The notes below the pieces were generated by a model, which worked only from the letters and a program-made list of their open reading frames with translations, did no database searches and had not been told where the DNA came from. From Parvularcula bermudensis HTCC2503 (GTDB lineage Bacteria > Pseudomonadota > Alphaproteobacteria > Caulobacterales > Parvularculaceae): a stretch of 64,000 nucleotides of DNA. The stretch's first letter is position 1; each line of letters begins with the position of its first letter. This document shows positions 18,269-25,715 of the stretch, piece after piece. The position numbers were made by a program, and so were the translations under genes. The DNA is taken from assembly GCF_000152825.2 (NCBI RefSeq), contig NC_014414.1, forward strand, positions 806,001 to 870,000, given 5' to 3'.

Positions 18269-20415
18269 TCGGGCCCCTCGGCAATTCCTCGATCAGGCCC
18301 CTCTCTCTTCTTCTGGTGATCGCGGGCCTGTCCCTTGGGGCCTGTGGCGGCCGCAGCGACACCCCGGAAGACAATGATAGTGACCAGATGAGGCAAGCCA
18401 TGGCGGACGGCACCGACCCCAATCTTTGGCTCGAAGAGGTCGAGGGCGAGCGGGCCCTTGACTGGGTGCGAGCCGAAAACGCCCGAAGCCTTGAAGAGCT
18501 TCAATCCCATGCGGCCTATGCGCCCATGCTGGCGGAGGCGCGGGAAATCCTCACCTCCCAGGACCGAATCCCTGAGGTCAGCCTCCGAGACGGGTTCGCC
18601 TATAATTTCTGGCAGGATGACACCCATGTCCGGGGGCTTTGGCGGCGAATGCCCACGGCTGCCTATGTGACGGGCGGAACAGAGTGGGAGACGCTGCTCG
18701 ATATCGATGCCTTGGCGGAAGCCGAAGGCGAGAATTGGGTCTTCGAAGGGGCGCTGTGCGTGGCGCCGGACTATCGCCGTTGCATGGTGACGCTGTCGCG
18801 CGGCGGATCGGACGCGGCGGTAAAGCGAGAATACGACATTGCCGAGAAGGCTTTCGTCGAAGACGGGTTCTTTCTTGATGAGGCGAAAAGCGGGGTGGCC
18901 TGGGCAGGCGAAGATACGCTCCTCATCGCTACCGATTTTGGGGACAATAGCCTGACCGAGAGTGGCTATCCGCGGATCGTCAAACGCTGGCAGCGCGGAA
19001 CAGCTTTCGCCGAGGCGGAAACCCTCTTTGAGGGAGAAGCTGAGGATGTCGGGGTCTGGCCGTTTTCGAGTTGGACGGGGGATGCCTATCAGGCAGGGGT
19101 CGTCCGGGCCGAGACCTTTTATGACAGCGTCCATTATCTCATCACGGATAAGGGTCTGTCGGCCTTGCCGTTTCCGCCGAAGACGGACCTCGCTGGCATC
19201 ACCCAGGGGCTCGCCATCGCAAGCCTCAACCAAGACTGGACCTATGAGGGGGTCGATTATCCCCTCGGCGCGGTAATCGGTCTCGATCTGGCCGACGGGG
19301 GCATTCAGACGATCTATGCGCCGGCCGATCGGACGGCGGTGCAAGCGGTCGTGCCCTTTAAGGGCGGCCTCTATCTCACCCTCCTCGACAATATTCGCGG
19401 TCGGCTCTTAATGGCGCAGCCGCGCAGTCTCGGGTGGCAGACCAATACGATCGATCTGCCGGATAATGGGGTCGTGTCCATCGGCGCGGTCGACGAGATG
19501 ACCGGTGACCTTCTCGTCTCCTATGAAAATCCCAGCCAGCCCGAGACGCTGTATTATCAAAAGGCCGGGGGCGTCCCCACGGCCATTAAATCCCAGCCGG
19601 TTTTCTATGCCGCCGAGGGGGTCGTCACTCGCCAGTTCGAGGCGATCAGCCGCGACGGCACCGTCATTCCCTATTTTGTGACGGCGAAGGAGAGCGTTCT
19701 TGAGGCCGGGCCGGCGCCGACCATCCAATATGGCTATGGGGGGTTTCAGGTTTCGATCCTGCCGACTTATTCCGGCACCACAGGTCGGCTTTGGCTGGAG
19801 CGAGGCGGCGTCTATGTCATCGCCAATATAAGGGGCGGTGGCGAGTTCGGGCCGGCCTGGCACCAAGCGGGCCTGAAGACCGAGCGGCAGAAGATTTACG
19901 ACGATTTCTTCGCGGTCTCGGAAAGCCTGATCGAAAAAGGCATAACGACGCCCGCGCAATTGGGCATTTTAGGCGGCTCGAACGGGGGGCTGCTGATGGG
20001 GGTTTCCTTGACCCAGCGCCCCGACCTTTATGGTGCTGTGGGCATTGGCGTGCCGTTGCTCGACATGTTGCGCTTCGACCAGCTTTTGGCCGGTGCGTCC
20101 TGGGTGGGGGAGTATGGGAGCCCAGACATTGCCGAGGAGCGTGCGTTCCTTGAGACGATCAGCCCCTATCACAACCTCGATCCCGAGGCGGACTATCCGC
20201 GTCCTTACTTCTTCACCTCCACCAAGGACGATCGCGTGCATCCTGGTCACGCCCGCAAGATGGCGCGGCTGATGCAGGCCTATGGCCACCCTTTCCTCTA
20301 TTATGAAAATATCGAGGGCGGGCATGGCGCCGCCGCGAATCTCGATCAACAAGCGATCCGTCTCGCTCTCCAATTTACCTATTTCGGCGCAGAGCTCGGC
20401 CTGTTGGCCGACTGA
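18265..20415 (+). CDS. Lipoprotein prolyl oligopeptidase-family serine peptidase (S9A)
   Basis: Exported serine peptidase of 716 aa that would cut short peptides, often after proline. A TTG start at 18265 overlaps the previous stop (TTGA). A signal peptide with lipobox LSLGAC follows. A beta-propeller N-terminal half (WLEEVEGERALDWVRAEN) precedes the alpha/beta-hydrolase domain. The nucleophile is S572 in GGSNGGLLMG, the acidic residue lies in KDDRVHPGHA (D655-D656), and the histidine is H687 in GGHGAA. No closer start fits the signal peptide. It is probably periplasmic or outer-membrane anchored. Confidence 0.9.
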   Translation: MIGPLGNSSIRPLSLLLVIAGLSLGACGGRSDTPEDNDSDQMRQAMADGTDPNLWLEEVEGERALDWVRAENARSLEELQSHAAYAPMLAEAREILTSQDRIPEVSLRDGFAYNFWQDDTHVRGLWRRMPTAAYVTGGTEWETLLDIDALAEAEGENWVFEGALCVAPDYRRCMVTLSRGGSDAAVKREYDIAEKAFVEDGFFLDEAKSGVAWAGEDTLLIATDFGDNSLTESGYPRIVKRWQRGTAFAEAETLFEGEAEDVGVWPFSSWTGDAYQAGVVRAETFYDSVHYLITDKGLSALPFPPKTDLAGITQGLAIASLNQDWTYEGVDYPLGAVIGLDLADGGIQTIYAPADRTAVQAVVPFKGGLYLTLLDNIRGRLLMAQPRSLGWQTNTIDLPDNGVVSIGAVDEMTGDLLVSYENPSQPETLYYQKAGGVPTAIKSQPVFYAAEGVVTRQFEAISRDGTVIPYFVTAKESVLEAGPAPTIQYGYGGFQVSILPTYSGTTGRLWLERGGVYVIANIRGGGEFGPAWHQAGLKTERQKIYDDFFAVSESLIEKGITTPAQLGILGGSNGGLLMGVSLTQRPDLYGAVGIGVPLLDMLRFDQLLAGASWVGEYGSPDIAEERAFLETISPYHNLDPEADYPRPYFFTSTKDDRVHPGHARKMARLMQAYGHPFLYYENIEGGHGAAANLDQQAIRLALQFTYFGAELGLLAD

Positions 20416-20438
20416 TCGAACAGCTTGAGGACATAAAG

Positions 20439-21836
20439 ATGAGCGGTCAATTGTCTGCCCTCGGACCCATTGCCTTTTACGGGCTGTCGCTTGGCGCCTT
20501 TGTGTTTCTCTATGCGCTGGGCAAAACCGGCCTGCCTTTGTGGGTCAGGGTCTTAATCGGCCTTGGGCTTGGGGGGCTCGCCGGGTTTTTCTTTGGGGAG
20601 ATTGCGGCGGGGATCAAGCCCATCGGCGATGGGTTCATCCGGCTGATCCGCATGCTTATCGTGCCATTGGTGTTCACGACGATTGTCGCGGGTGTCATTG
20701 CAATGGGCGACCCAAAGCGCCTCGGCACCCTTGGTATTCGAACCATCCTTCTTTATCTTGGTACGACCTTATTTGCCGTAACCATCGGTCTTGTCAGCGG
20801 CACGATTTTCAAGCCGGGCGTTGGGGTCGATTACCGAAACGGGGCGATGGAGTCCCAGGCCAGTGTCGTTGATCGCCTCGAGGCTGCGGCCGGGGCCGAG
20901 CGCAGCGTTGTCGACCAGATCCTTGAGATCATCCCCGAGAACATTTTCCAGTCCATGGTCGACGGGGATATCCTGCCCATCATCTTTTTCTCACTTGTCT
21001 TCGGCGTTGCCATCATTGCCGCGGGGCAGGGGGCCGGCGCCCTGGGGCGCGGGATGGAAAGTGCCGCCGAAGCGATCCTTAAGCTGACGGCGTTCATCAT
21101 GGATCTGGCGCCCTATGGCGTTTACGCCCTGATGGCTTGGGTGTTGGGCACCCAAGGCCTCGATATTCTCGGCAGCCTCGCGAAATTGGCGCTCGCCCTC
21201 TATGTGGCGTGCTTTGTCCATATGATCATCATCTACGGCGGTCTTATCCGCTTTGTCGTGGGCTTGCCGGTCCGCCAATTTTTCGGCGGTATCCTTGACG
21301 CGATGAGTACGTCCTATTCCACCGCCAGCTCTTCGGCCACATTGCCGGTGACCATTGCCAACGTCACTCAGAATTTAGGCGTTGAGCGGTCCGTGGCGGG
21401 ATCGGTTCTTCCCCTTGGCGCCACAATCAATATGGATGGGACATCGATCTATCTTGGCTTGGTTGCCCTCTTCGGCGCGCAGGCCGTAGGGGTCGATCTG
21501 ACCATCGTTCAGATGGTCTCGGTGGCCGTCACCGCCACGGCGTTGAGTGTCGGGACCGCCGGTATTCCCTCCGCCTCACTTTTCCTCGCTATCTCCCTTT
21601 TGACGGGCATCACTGCTGGGGGGCAAAGTCTCATCAACCAGGAAACCGCGATCCTGATCATCGCGCTGATCTTTCCCTTTGATCGGGTCCTCGACATGAT
21701 GCGAACCATGACCAATGTGACGGGGGATGCCGCCGTGGCGACGACGGTCGCCCATTGGGAAGGGGCTCTTAACCGATCGGCTTTTAAGAAACCTGGGCAT
21801 CATACCGAGGTGAAGCCCGATCCGGTACCGCACTAG
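20439..21836 (+). CDS. Dicarboxylate/amino acid:cation symporter (DAACS family)
   Basis: Inner-membrane transporter of 465 aa with about eight hydrophobic segments and two re-entrant loops. The serine-rich loop STSYSTASSSATLPVTIAN and the following GATINMDGTSIY are the family signatures for Na+ or H+ and substrate binding. A late segment VSVGTAGIPSASL corresponds to the second hairpin. The substrate could be C4-dicarboxylate, glutamate or aspartate. A GAGG ribosome binding site lies upstream. It is 23 bp after the S9 peptidase gene, so peptide cleavage and uptake of products could be linked, but that is inference. Confidence 0.9.
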   Translation: MSGQLSALGPIAFYGLSLGAFVFLYALGKTGLPLWVRVLIGLGLGGLAGFFFGEIAAGIKPIGDGFIRLIRMLIVPLVFTTIVAGVIAMGDPKRLGTLGIRTILLYLGTTLFAVTIGLVSGTIFKPGVGVDYRNGAMESQASVVDRLEAAAGAERSVVDQILEIIPENIFQSMVDGDILPIIFFSLVFGVAIIAAGQGAGALGRGMESAAEAILKLTAFIMDLAPYGVYALMAWVLGTQGLDILGSLAKLALALYVACFVHMIIIYGGLIRFVVGLPVRQFFGGILDAMSTSYSTASSSATLPVTIANVTQNLGVERSVAGSVLPLGATINMDGTSIYLGLVALFGAQAVGVDLTIVQMVSVAVTATALSVGTAGIPSASLFLAISLLTGITAGGQSLINQETAILIIALIFPFDRVLDMMRTMTNVTGDAAVATTVAHWEGALNRSAFKKPGHHTEVKPDPVPH

Positions 21837-21911
21837 ACGCATTGGCCGTGAGGTTCCTTATTCGATGCATATCGGCGTCTGTCGCGAGGAGACGCATGAA
21901 GGAGAACGATC

Positions 21912-22373
21912 ATGGAGGCTCTCGAACGGCGCTTACCCCCGCCGATATGGTTCTTGGTGATGTTTGGGCTGATGACCGTGACGGCGCTTGCGCCGCCGGA
22001 CTGGGTCCTTGATTGGCCGGGCCAGCGGGTGATCGCCATCGTGATCGCCGGTTTTGCTATCGCGGTGGGGGCCGCGGGACTGGTCGAGATTTATCGACAC
22101 AAGACGACCACCAGTCCAACGGATATCGAAGATGTCAGCCAATTGGTCGTGACGGGTATTTATCGGTTTACCCGCAATCCGATGTATTTGGGCCTTGCCC
22201 TGTTGCTGGTCGCCTATGCCGTTGCGCTTGGGGATATTTGGACGATCCTGTTCGTGCCGGTCTTTGTCGTGATCATCACCTATGGCCAGATCAAGCCTGA
22301 GGAGAGGGTGCTGGCTGAGCGGTTCGGCGGCGCCTATCGCGACTATACCGAAAAGGTCCGTCGCTGGGTGTGA
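21912..22373 (+). CDS. Isoprenylcysteine carboxyl methyltransferase-like membrane protein
   Basis: A 153-aa membrane protein with about four hydrophobic segments. The C-terminal half has the ICMT/PEMT-type SAM-binding pattern: VTGIYRFTRNPMYLGLALLL, then IKPEERVLAERFGGAYRDY. It is a member of the broad bacterial methyltransferase group whose substrates are mostly unknown. AAGGAGA stands about 9 bases before the ATG. It stands alone between the symporter and ffh. Confidence 0.85.
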   Translation: MEALERRLPPPIWFLVMFGLMTVTALAPPDWVLDWPGQRVIAIVIAGFAIAVGAAGLVEIYRHKTTTSPTDIEDVSQLVVTGIYRFTRNPMYLGLALLLVAYAVALGDIWTILFVPVFVVIITYGQIKPEERVLAERFGGAYRDYTEKVRRWV

Positions 22374-22519
22374 TCGCTGCCCTTGCGGCTCAGTTGACCC
22401 TTCCCCCTCGATCGCTTAAGCGTCCGACCTTATTTTCGGTCAAGCGTCACGCATGACGCGTCTACCGTCACGATCCCTCCCCGCCATTGCGCGGACGGAG
22501 GATGGGGCCGGGGATGTCC

Positions 22520-22549
22520 CGCCGCCGGGGTAACGCCCTCGCGGCGGCG
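22520..22549 (+). other. GC-rich hairpin in the ffh leader
   Basis: CGCCGCC (22520-22526) can pair with GGCGGCG (22543-22549), followed by TTTGGCGTTT. It lies in the 205-bp gap before ffh (22374-22578) and could be a weak terminator for the upstream gene or part of the ffh leader. Nothing else was recognised in this gap; it does not look like 4.5S RNA. Confidence 0.3.
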
Positions 22550-22578
22550 TTTGGCGTTTGAGCGACGGGATTGGAACG

Positions 22579-24069
22579 ATGTTCGACACACTCAGTGATC
22601 GCCTTTCGGGGGTATTTGAGAAGCTTCGCGGCCGCGGCGCGCTGACTGAAAAGGATGTGTCGGAGGCGCTGAGAGAGGTCCGGGTCGCGCTTCTTGAGGC
22701 GGATGTCGCCCTGCCGGTCGCTCGCGACTTTGTCGGCAAGGTGAAAGAGCGGGCGATCGGACAAGAGGTCCTGCGCTCTGTGACCCCTGGTCAGCAAGTG
22801 GTGAAGATCGTTCACGATGTGCTGGTCGATACCCTTGGCGGCGGGGACAATGCCCACGAACTCGACCTGACCAAGGCACCGCCCTCGGCGATCTTGATGG
22901 TGGGCCTCCAGGGCTCAGGGAAGACCACCACCTCTGCGAAACTTGCCAAACGCCTCAAGGAAAAAGACCGTAAGCGGGTCCTGATGGCGTCCCTCGACAC
23001 GCGACGCCCCGCGGCGATGGAACAGCTGAAGGTGCTGGGGGAGCAAGCCGATGTGCCGACCCTGCCCATCGTCCCCGGCCAAAGTGCCGTGCAGATCGCC
23101 GGGCGCGCCATGGAAGCGGCGCGGCTCGGCGGTCACGATATCGTCATCCTCGATACGGCGGGCCGGCTGTCCATCGATGAAGAGCTGATGGCCGAGGTCA
23201 AGCAGATCCACACCAAGACCAGTCCTGTTGAAACCCTGCTCGTTCTCGACAGCTTGACCGGTCAGGATGCTGTGCAGACCGCAGAGAGGTTCAAGGCCCG
23301 TGTGCCGGTCAGCGGTGTCGTTCTGACGCGCCTTGATGGTGACGGTCGCGGTGGTGCAGCCCTCTCCATGCGGAGCGTTACGGGCGCGCCGATAAAATTC
23401 GCTGGGGTCGGAGAAAAGCTCGACGCGCTCGATGTTTTCGATCCAGAACGAATGGCTGGCCGGATCCTCGGCATGGGGGATATCGTTTCCCTGGTCGAAA
23501 AGGCGAGTCAGGACTTTGACGAGGCCAAGGCAAAGCAAACCGCCCAAAAATTAGCCAAGGGTGAATTCGACCTCGACGATCTGCGCGAACAGCTCGCGCA
23601 GATGCGGAAAATGGGCGGCATGGGAACGATCCTTGGGCTTATGCCCGGAATGGGAAAGATCAAGGACGCGGAGTCTGCTGCCGGTGGTTTCGACGATGGC
23701 GAAATCAAGCGTCAGGAGGCGATCATCAGCTCCATGACGAAAAAGGAACGACGTAAGCCCGATCTGATGAATGCCTCACGCAAGCGGCGCGTAGCGAAGG
23801 GGGCCGGCGTTCAGGTACAAGATGTCAATAAGCTGCTCAAAGCGCATCGCGGCATGGCCGATATGATGAAAAAGATGGGCAAAGGCGGAAAGCGCGGTAT
23901 GGCCGGCCAGATGGCAAAAATGCTCGGCGGCGGCATGCCAGGCGGCGGCATGCCTCCTGGGCTCACGGGACCAGGGGCGGGGGGATTGCCCGGTCTTGGG
24001 GGCGGAATGCCGCCGGACCTTTCTCAACTTCCCGGTCTGCCCGGGACGGCGGGAAAGAAGAAGAAATGA
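22579..24069 (+). CDS. ffh: Signal recognition particle protein Ffh
   Basis: GTPase that binds 4.5S RNA and signal sequences and targets ribosomes to the membrane with FtsY. It has 496 aa. Order: N domain (MFDTLSDRLSGVFEKLRGRG), G domain with GLQGSGKTTT from residue 109, DTRRPAAMEQL, ILDTAGRLSIDEELM and LTRLDGDGRGGAALS, then the M domain (MGGMGTILGLMPGMGKIK) with the conserved SMTKKERRKP. The C-terminal tail is unusually glycine/methionine/proline rich. The ATG at 22579 is chosen over an upstream TTG (22558) because it gives the standard N-terminus. Confidence 0.97.
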   Translation: MFDTLSDRLSGVFEKLRGRGALTEKDVSEALREVRVALLEADVALPVARDFVGKVKERAIGQEVLRSVTPGQQVVKIVHDVLVDTLGGGDNAHELDLTKAPPSAILMVGLQGSGKTTTSAKLAKRLKEKDRKRVLMASLDTRRPAAMEQLKVLGEQADVPTLPIVPGQSAVQIAGRAMEAARLGGHDIVILDTAGRLSIDEELMAEVKQIHTKTSPVETLLVLDSLTGQDAVQTAERFKARVPVSGVVLTRLDGDGRGGAALSMRSVTGAPIKFAGVGEKLDALDVFDPERMAGRILGMGDIVSLVEKASQDFDEAKAKQTAQKLAKGEFDLDDLREQLAQMRKMGGMGTILGLMPGMGKIKDAESAAGGFDDGEIKRQEAIISSMTKKERRKPDLMNASRKRRVAKGAGVQVQDVNKLLKAHRGMADMMKKMGKGGKRGMAGQMAKMLGGGMPGGGMPPGLTGPGAGGLPGLGGGMPPDLSQLPGLPGTAGKKKK

Positions 24070-24491
24070 CACGTTATATCATCAGTGCCATGATAGGGGC
24101 GCTTAGCGCTGGATGTATGAGCGGATCGGACCGGGTCGTCAGCTCAATGAATTTTCTCCAGGCACCTGTCGACCCTTCCTGCGCTCTCGCGGCCCTTCGC
24201 GATGAGGAGGGCTTTGCCGTTCTCACCCCTTATTATCGTGATCAGGGCGCTTATCGTATCGACGCCCGTTTTAACGAGGACCTTCCCGTCACGGTTCTCA
24301 TTCGCCGTTATGACGACGGCTCGGCCGAGGTTAGCAGCTTTTCGAAATTGCCTGCCGACGCCACCCCTCTGACAGAGCGCAAGGCTGGTTTTGCCATCCG
24401 CGCTGCCGATGAGGTTATTTATCGTCAGTGTACAGCTGACGGACAAATCGAACCCGGCGGCGCTGCCGTCGTCATTGATCCTCAAGAATGA
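24066..24491 (+). CDS. Small putative lipoprotein between ffh and rpsP
   Basis: A 141-aa protein that I do not recognise. The N-terminus is a short signal with a lipobox-like ALSAGC (cysteine 17), so it is probably a lipoprotein. The mature part has two further cysteines (DPSCALAAL and IYRQCTADG), which could form a disulfide. The start overlaps the ffh stop (ATGA), which argues for a real, coupled gene. Its place inside a translation and secretion operon is odd. Function unknown. Confidence 0.7.
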   Translation: MTRYIISAMIGALSAGCMSGSDRVVSSMNFLQAPVDPSCALAALRDEEGFAVLTPYYRDQGAYRIDARFNEDLPVTVLIRRYDDGSAEVSSFSKLPADATPLTERKAGFAIRAADEVIYRQCTADGQIEPGGAAVVIDPQE

Positions 24492-24501
24492 AAGAAAAGC
24501 T

Positions 24502-24921
24502 ATGTCCTTGAAAATTCGTCTCGCCCGTGGTGGCGCAAAGAAACGTCCCTACTACTTTATCGTTGTCGCCGATGCGCGGATGCCGCGTGACGGCCGCTTC
24601 ATCGAAAAGATCGGCGCCTATAATCCGCTCCTCGCCAAGGATAATGAAATGCGCGTGCAGGTCGATGCCGAGCGGGCGCAATATTGGCTTGAAAAAGGCG
24701 CTCAGCCCACAGAGCGTGTCGCGCGTTTCCTGTCAGCCCTCGATCTCGTGAAATGGCAGCCGAGTAACAATCCTCAAAAGGCACAGCCCGGCAAAAAAGC
24801 GCAAGAGCGCAAAGAGGAGCGCAAGGCCAAGGAAGAGGCAGCACGCGAAGCCGCTGCGGCGGCTGAGGCGGAACCCGCTGCCGAAGCCGAGGCTCCGGCC
24901 GAAGAAGAGGCCGAGGCGTAA
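24502..24921 (+). CDS. rpsP: 30S ribosomal protein bS16
   Basis: Small-subunit ribosomal protein of 139 aa. The conserved core is residues 1-80, from [20 protein letters not shown] to [14 protein letters not shown]. It is followed by a low-complexity tail of lysine/glutamate and then alanine/glutamate repeats (about residues 95-139), long even for alphaproteobacteria. The open frame runs further upstream, but the ATG at 24502 gives the family N-terminus. It is followed by rimM after 15 bp. Confidence 0.96.
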   Translation: MSLKIRLARGGAKKRPYYFIVVADARMPRDGRFIEKIGAYNPLLAKDNEMRVQVDAERAQYWLEKGAQPTERVARFLSALDLVKWQPSNNPQKAQPGKKAQERKEERKAKEEAAREAAAAAEAEPAAEAEAPAEEEAEA

Positions 24922-24936
24922 GCCACGGAGGGGGGC

Positions 24937-25500
24937 ATGGGCAAATCGCCTCAGGATCGGATGGTGGTCGTGGGGCAATTTGCGGGTCCCCACGGTGTTC
25001 GCGGTGAGTTCAAGTTGCGCAGCTTCACTGAGCGAGCTGAGGATATCGTCGCCTATGGCCCTCTTTATACGGAGGAAGGGCGAATCCTCACCGCATCTCT
25101 CCTGCGGGAGGTGAAGCCCGGCCTTTTTTTGGCAAGAGCCCCCGAGGTCAAGACACCCGAAGAGGCGGCTGCGTTCAAGGGCGCAAAGCTCAGTGTGCCG
25201 CGGCGAGCGCTGCCTGCGCCCGACGAGGATGAGTATTACATCGAGGATCTGATCGGCCTTACCGCGCTCACCCCCTCCGGTGAGGTGGTCGGCCGGGTTC
25301 GCCAGGTGGCGGATTACGGGGCGGGGCCGATCATTGAATTGGCCCCGGTCAGCGGAAAGGGCGCGCTTTTGCTCCCTTTTGATCGCACCCACGTTCCTAC
25401 TGTCGACTTCGGCGCGTCTCGACTGATTGTTGATCCGCCGGTTGACGAAGGGACCGAGCGAGAAGACGATCTTGATCGAAATAAGTCGGGAGATACCTGA
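24937..25500 (+). CDS. rimM: Ribosome maturation factor RimM
   Basis: Binds uS19 and assists 30S head maturation. It has 187 aa. The N-terminal RimM domain begins VVVGQFAGPHGVRGEFKLRSF, and the PRC-barrel domain follows with EYYIEDLIGL and LPFDRTHVPTVDF. In most relatives trmD and rplS come next; here a 66-aa membrane protein follows and trmD-rplS are 30 kb away on the other strand. Confidence 0.95.
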   Translation: MGKSPQDRMVVVGQFAGPHGVRGEFKLRSFTERAEDIVAYGPLYTEEGRILTASLLREVKPGLFLARAPEVKTPEEAAAFKGAKLSVPRRALPAPDEDEYYIEDLIGLTALTPSGEVVGRVRQVADYGAGPIIELAPVSGKGALLLPFDRTHVPTVDFGASRLIVDPPVDEGTEREDDLDRNKSGDT

Positions 25501-25700
25501 TGGGCAGTGTGGGCTTTCTCCTGGTGATCGCCATCTATGCCGTGGTTTTCGGCTGGTATGCGTGGTCGGTTGAAATGGGGCAGACCGGAACGGGCGGCGT
25601 CCTTGGTCTCGATCTTTCCGATGACGAGACACGGGAGCCGCGCGATGCGCGCCCGACCGCCGAGACCGCCCTTGATCGGGTCAGGGCGAGAAGCCGCTGA
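25500..25700 (+). CDS. Small single-span membrane protein, unknown
   Basis: A 66-aa protein with one hydrophobic segment at residues 4-23 (VGFLLVIAIYAVVFGWYAW) and a hydrophilic, charged tail. The ATG overlaps the rimM stop by one base, a coupling typical of true operon genes. I do not recognise a family. It occupies the place where trmD is found in related genomes. The end is convergent with pheT, 15 bp away. Confidence 0.6.
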   Translation: MGSVGFLLVIAIYAVVFGWYAWSVEMGQTGTGGVLGLDLSDDETREPRDARPTAETALDRVRARSR

Positions 25701-25715
25701 TTGCACCGAAGAGCG

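Noticed and set aside
18202-19344. A 380-codon open frame antisense to the S9 peptidase
   Set aside because: The sense strand has a complete peptidase with catalytic residues; the antisense product shows no recognisable motif.
22374-22578. Possible 4.5S or other structured RNA before ffh
   Set aside because: Only one GC-rich hairpin is visible, with no conserved SRP RNA tetraloop or asymmetric loop pattern.
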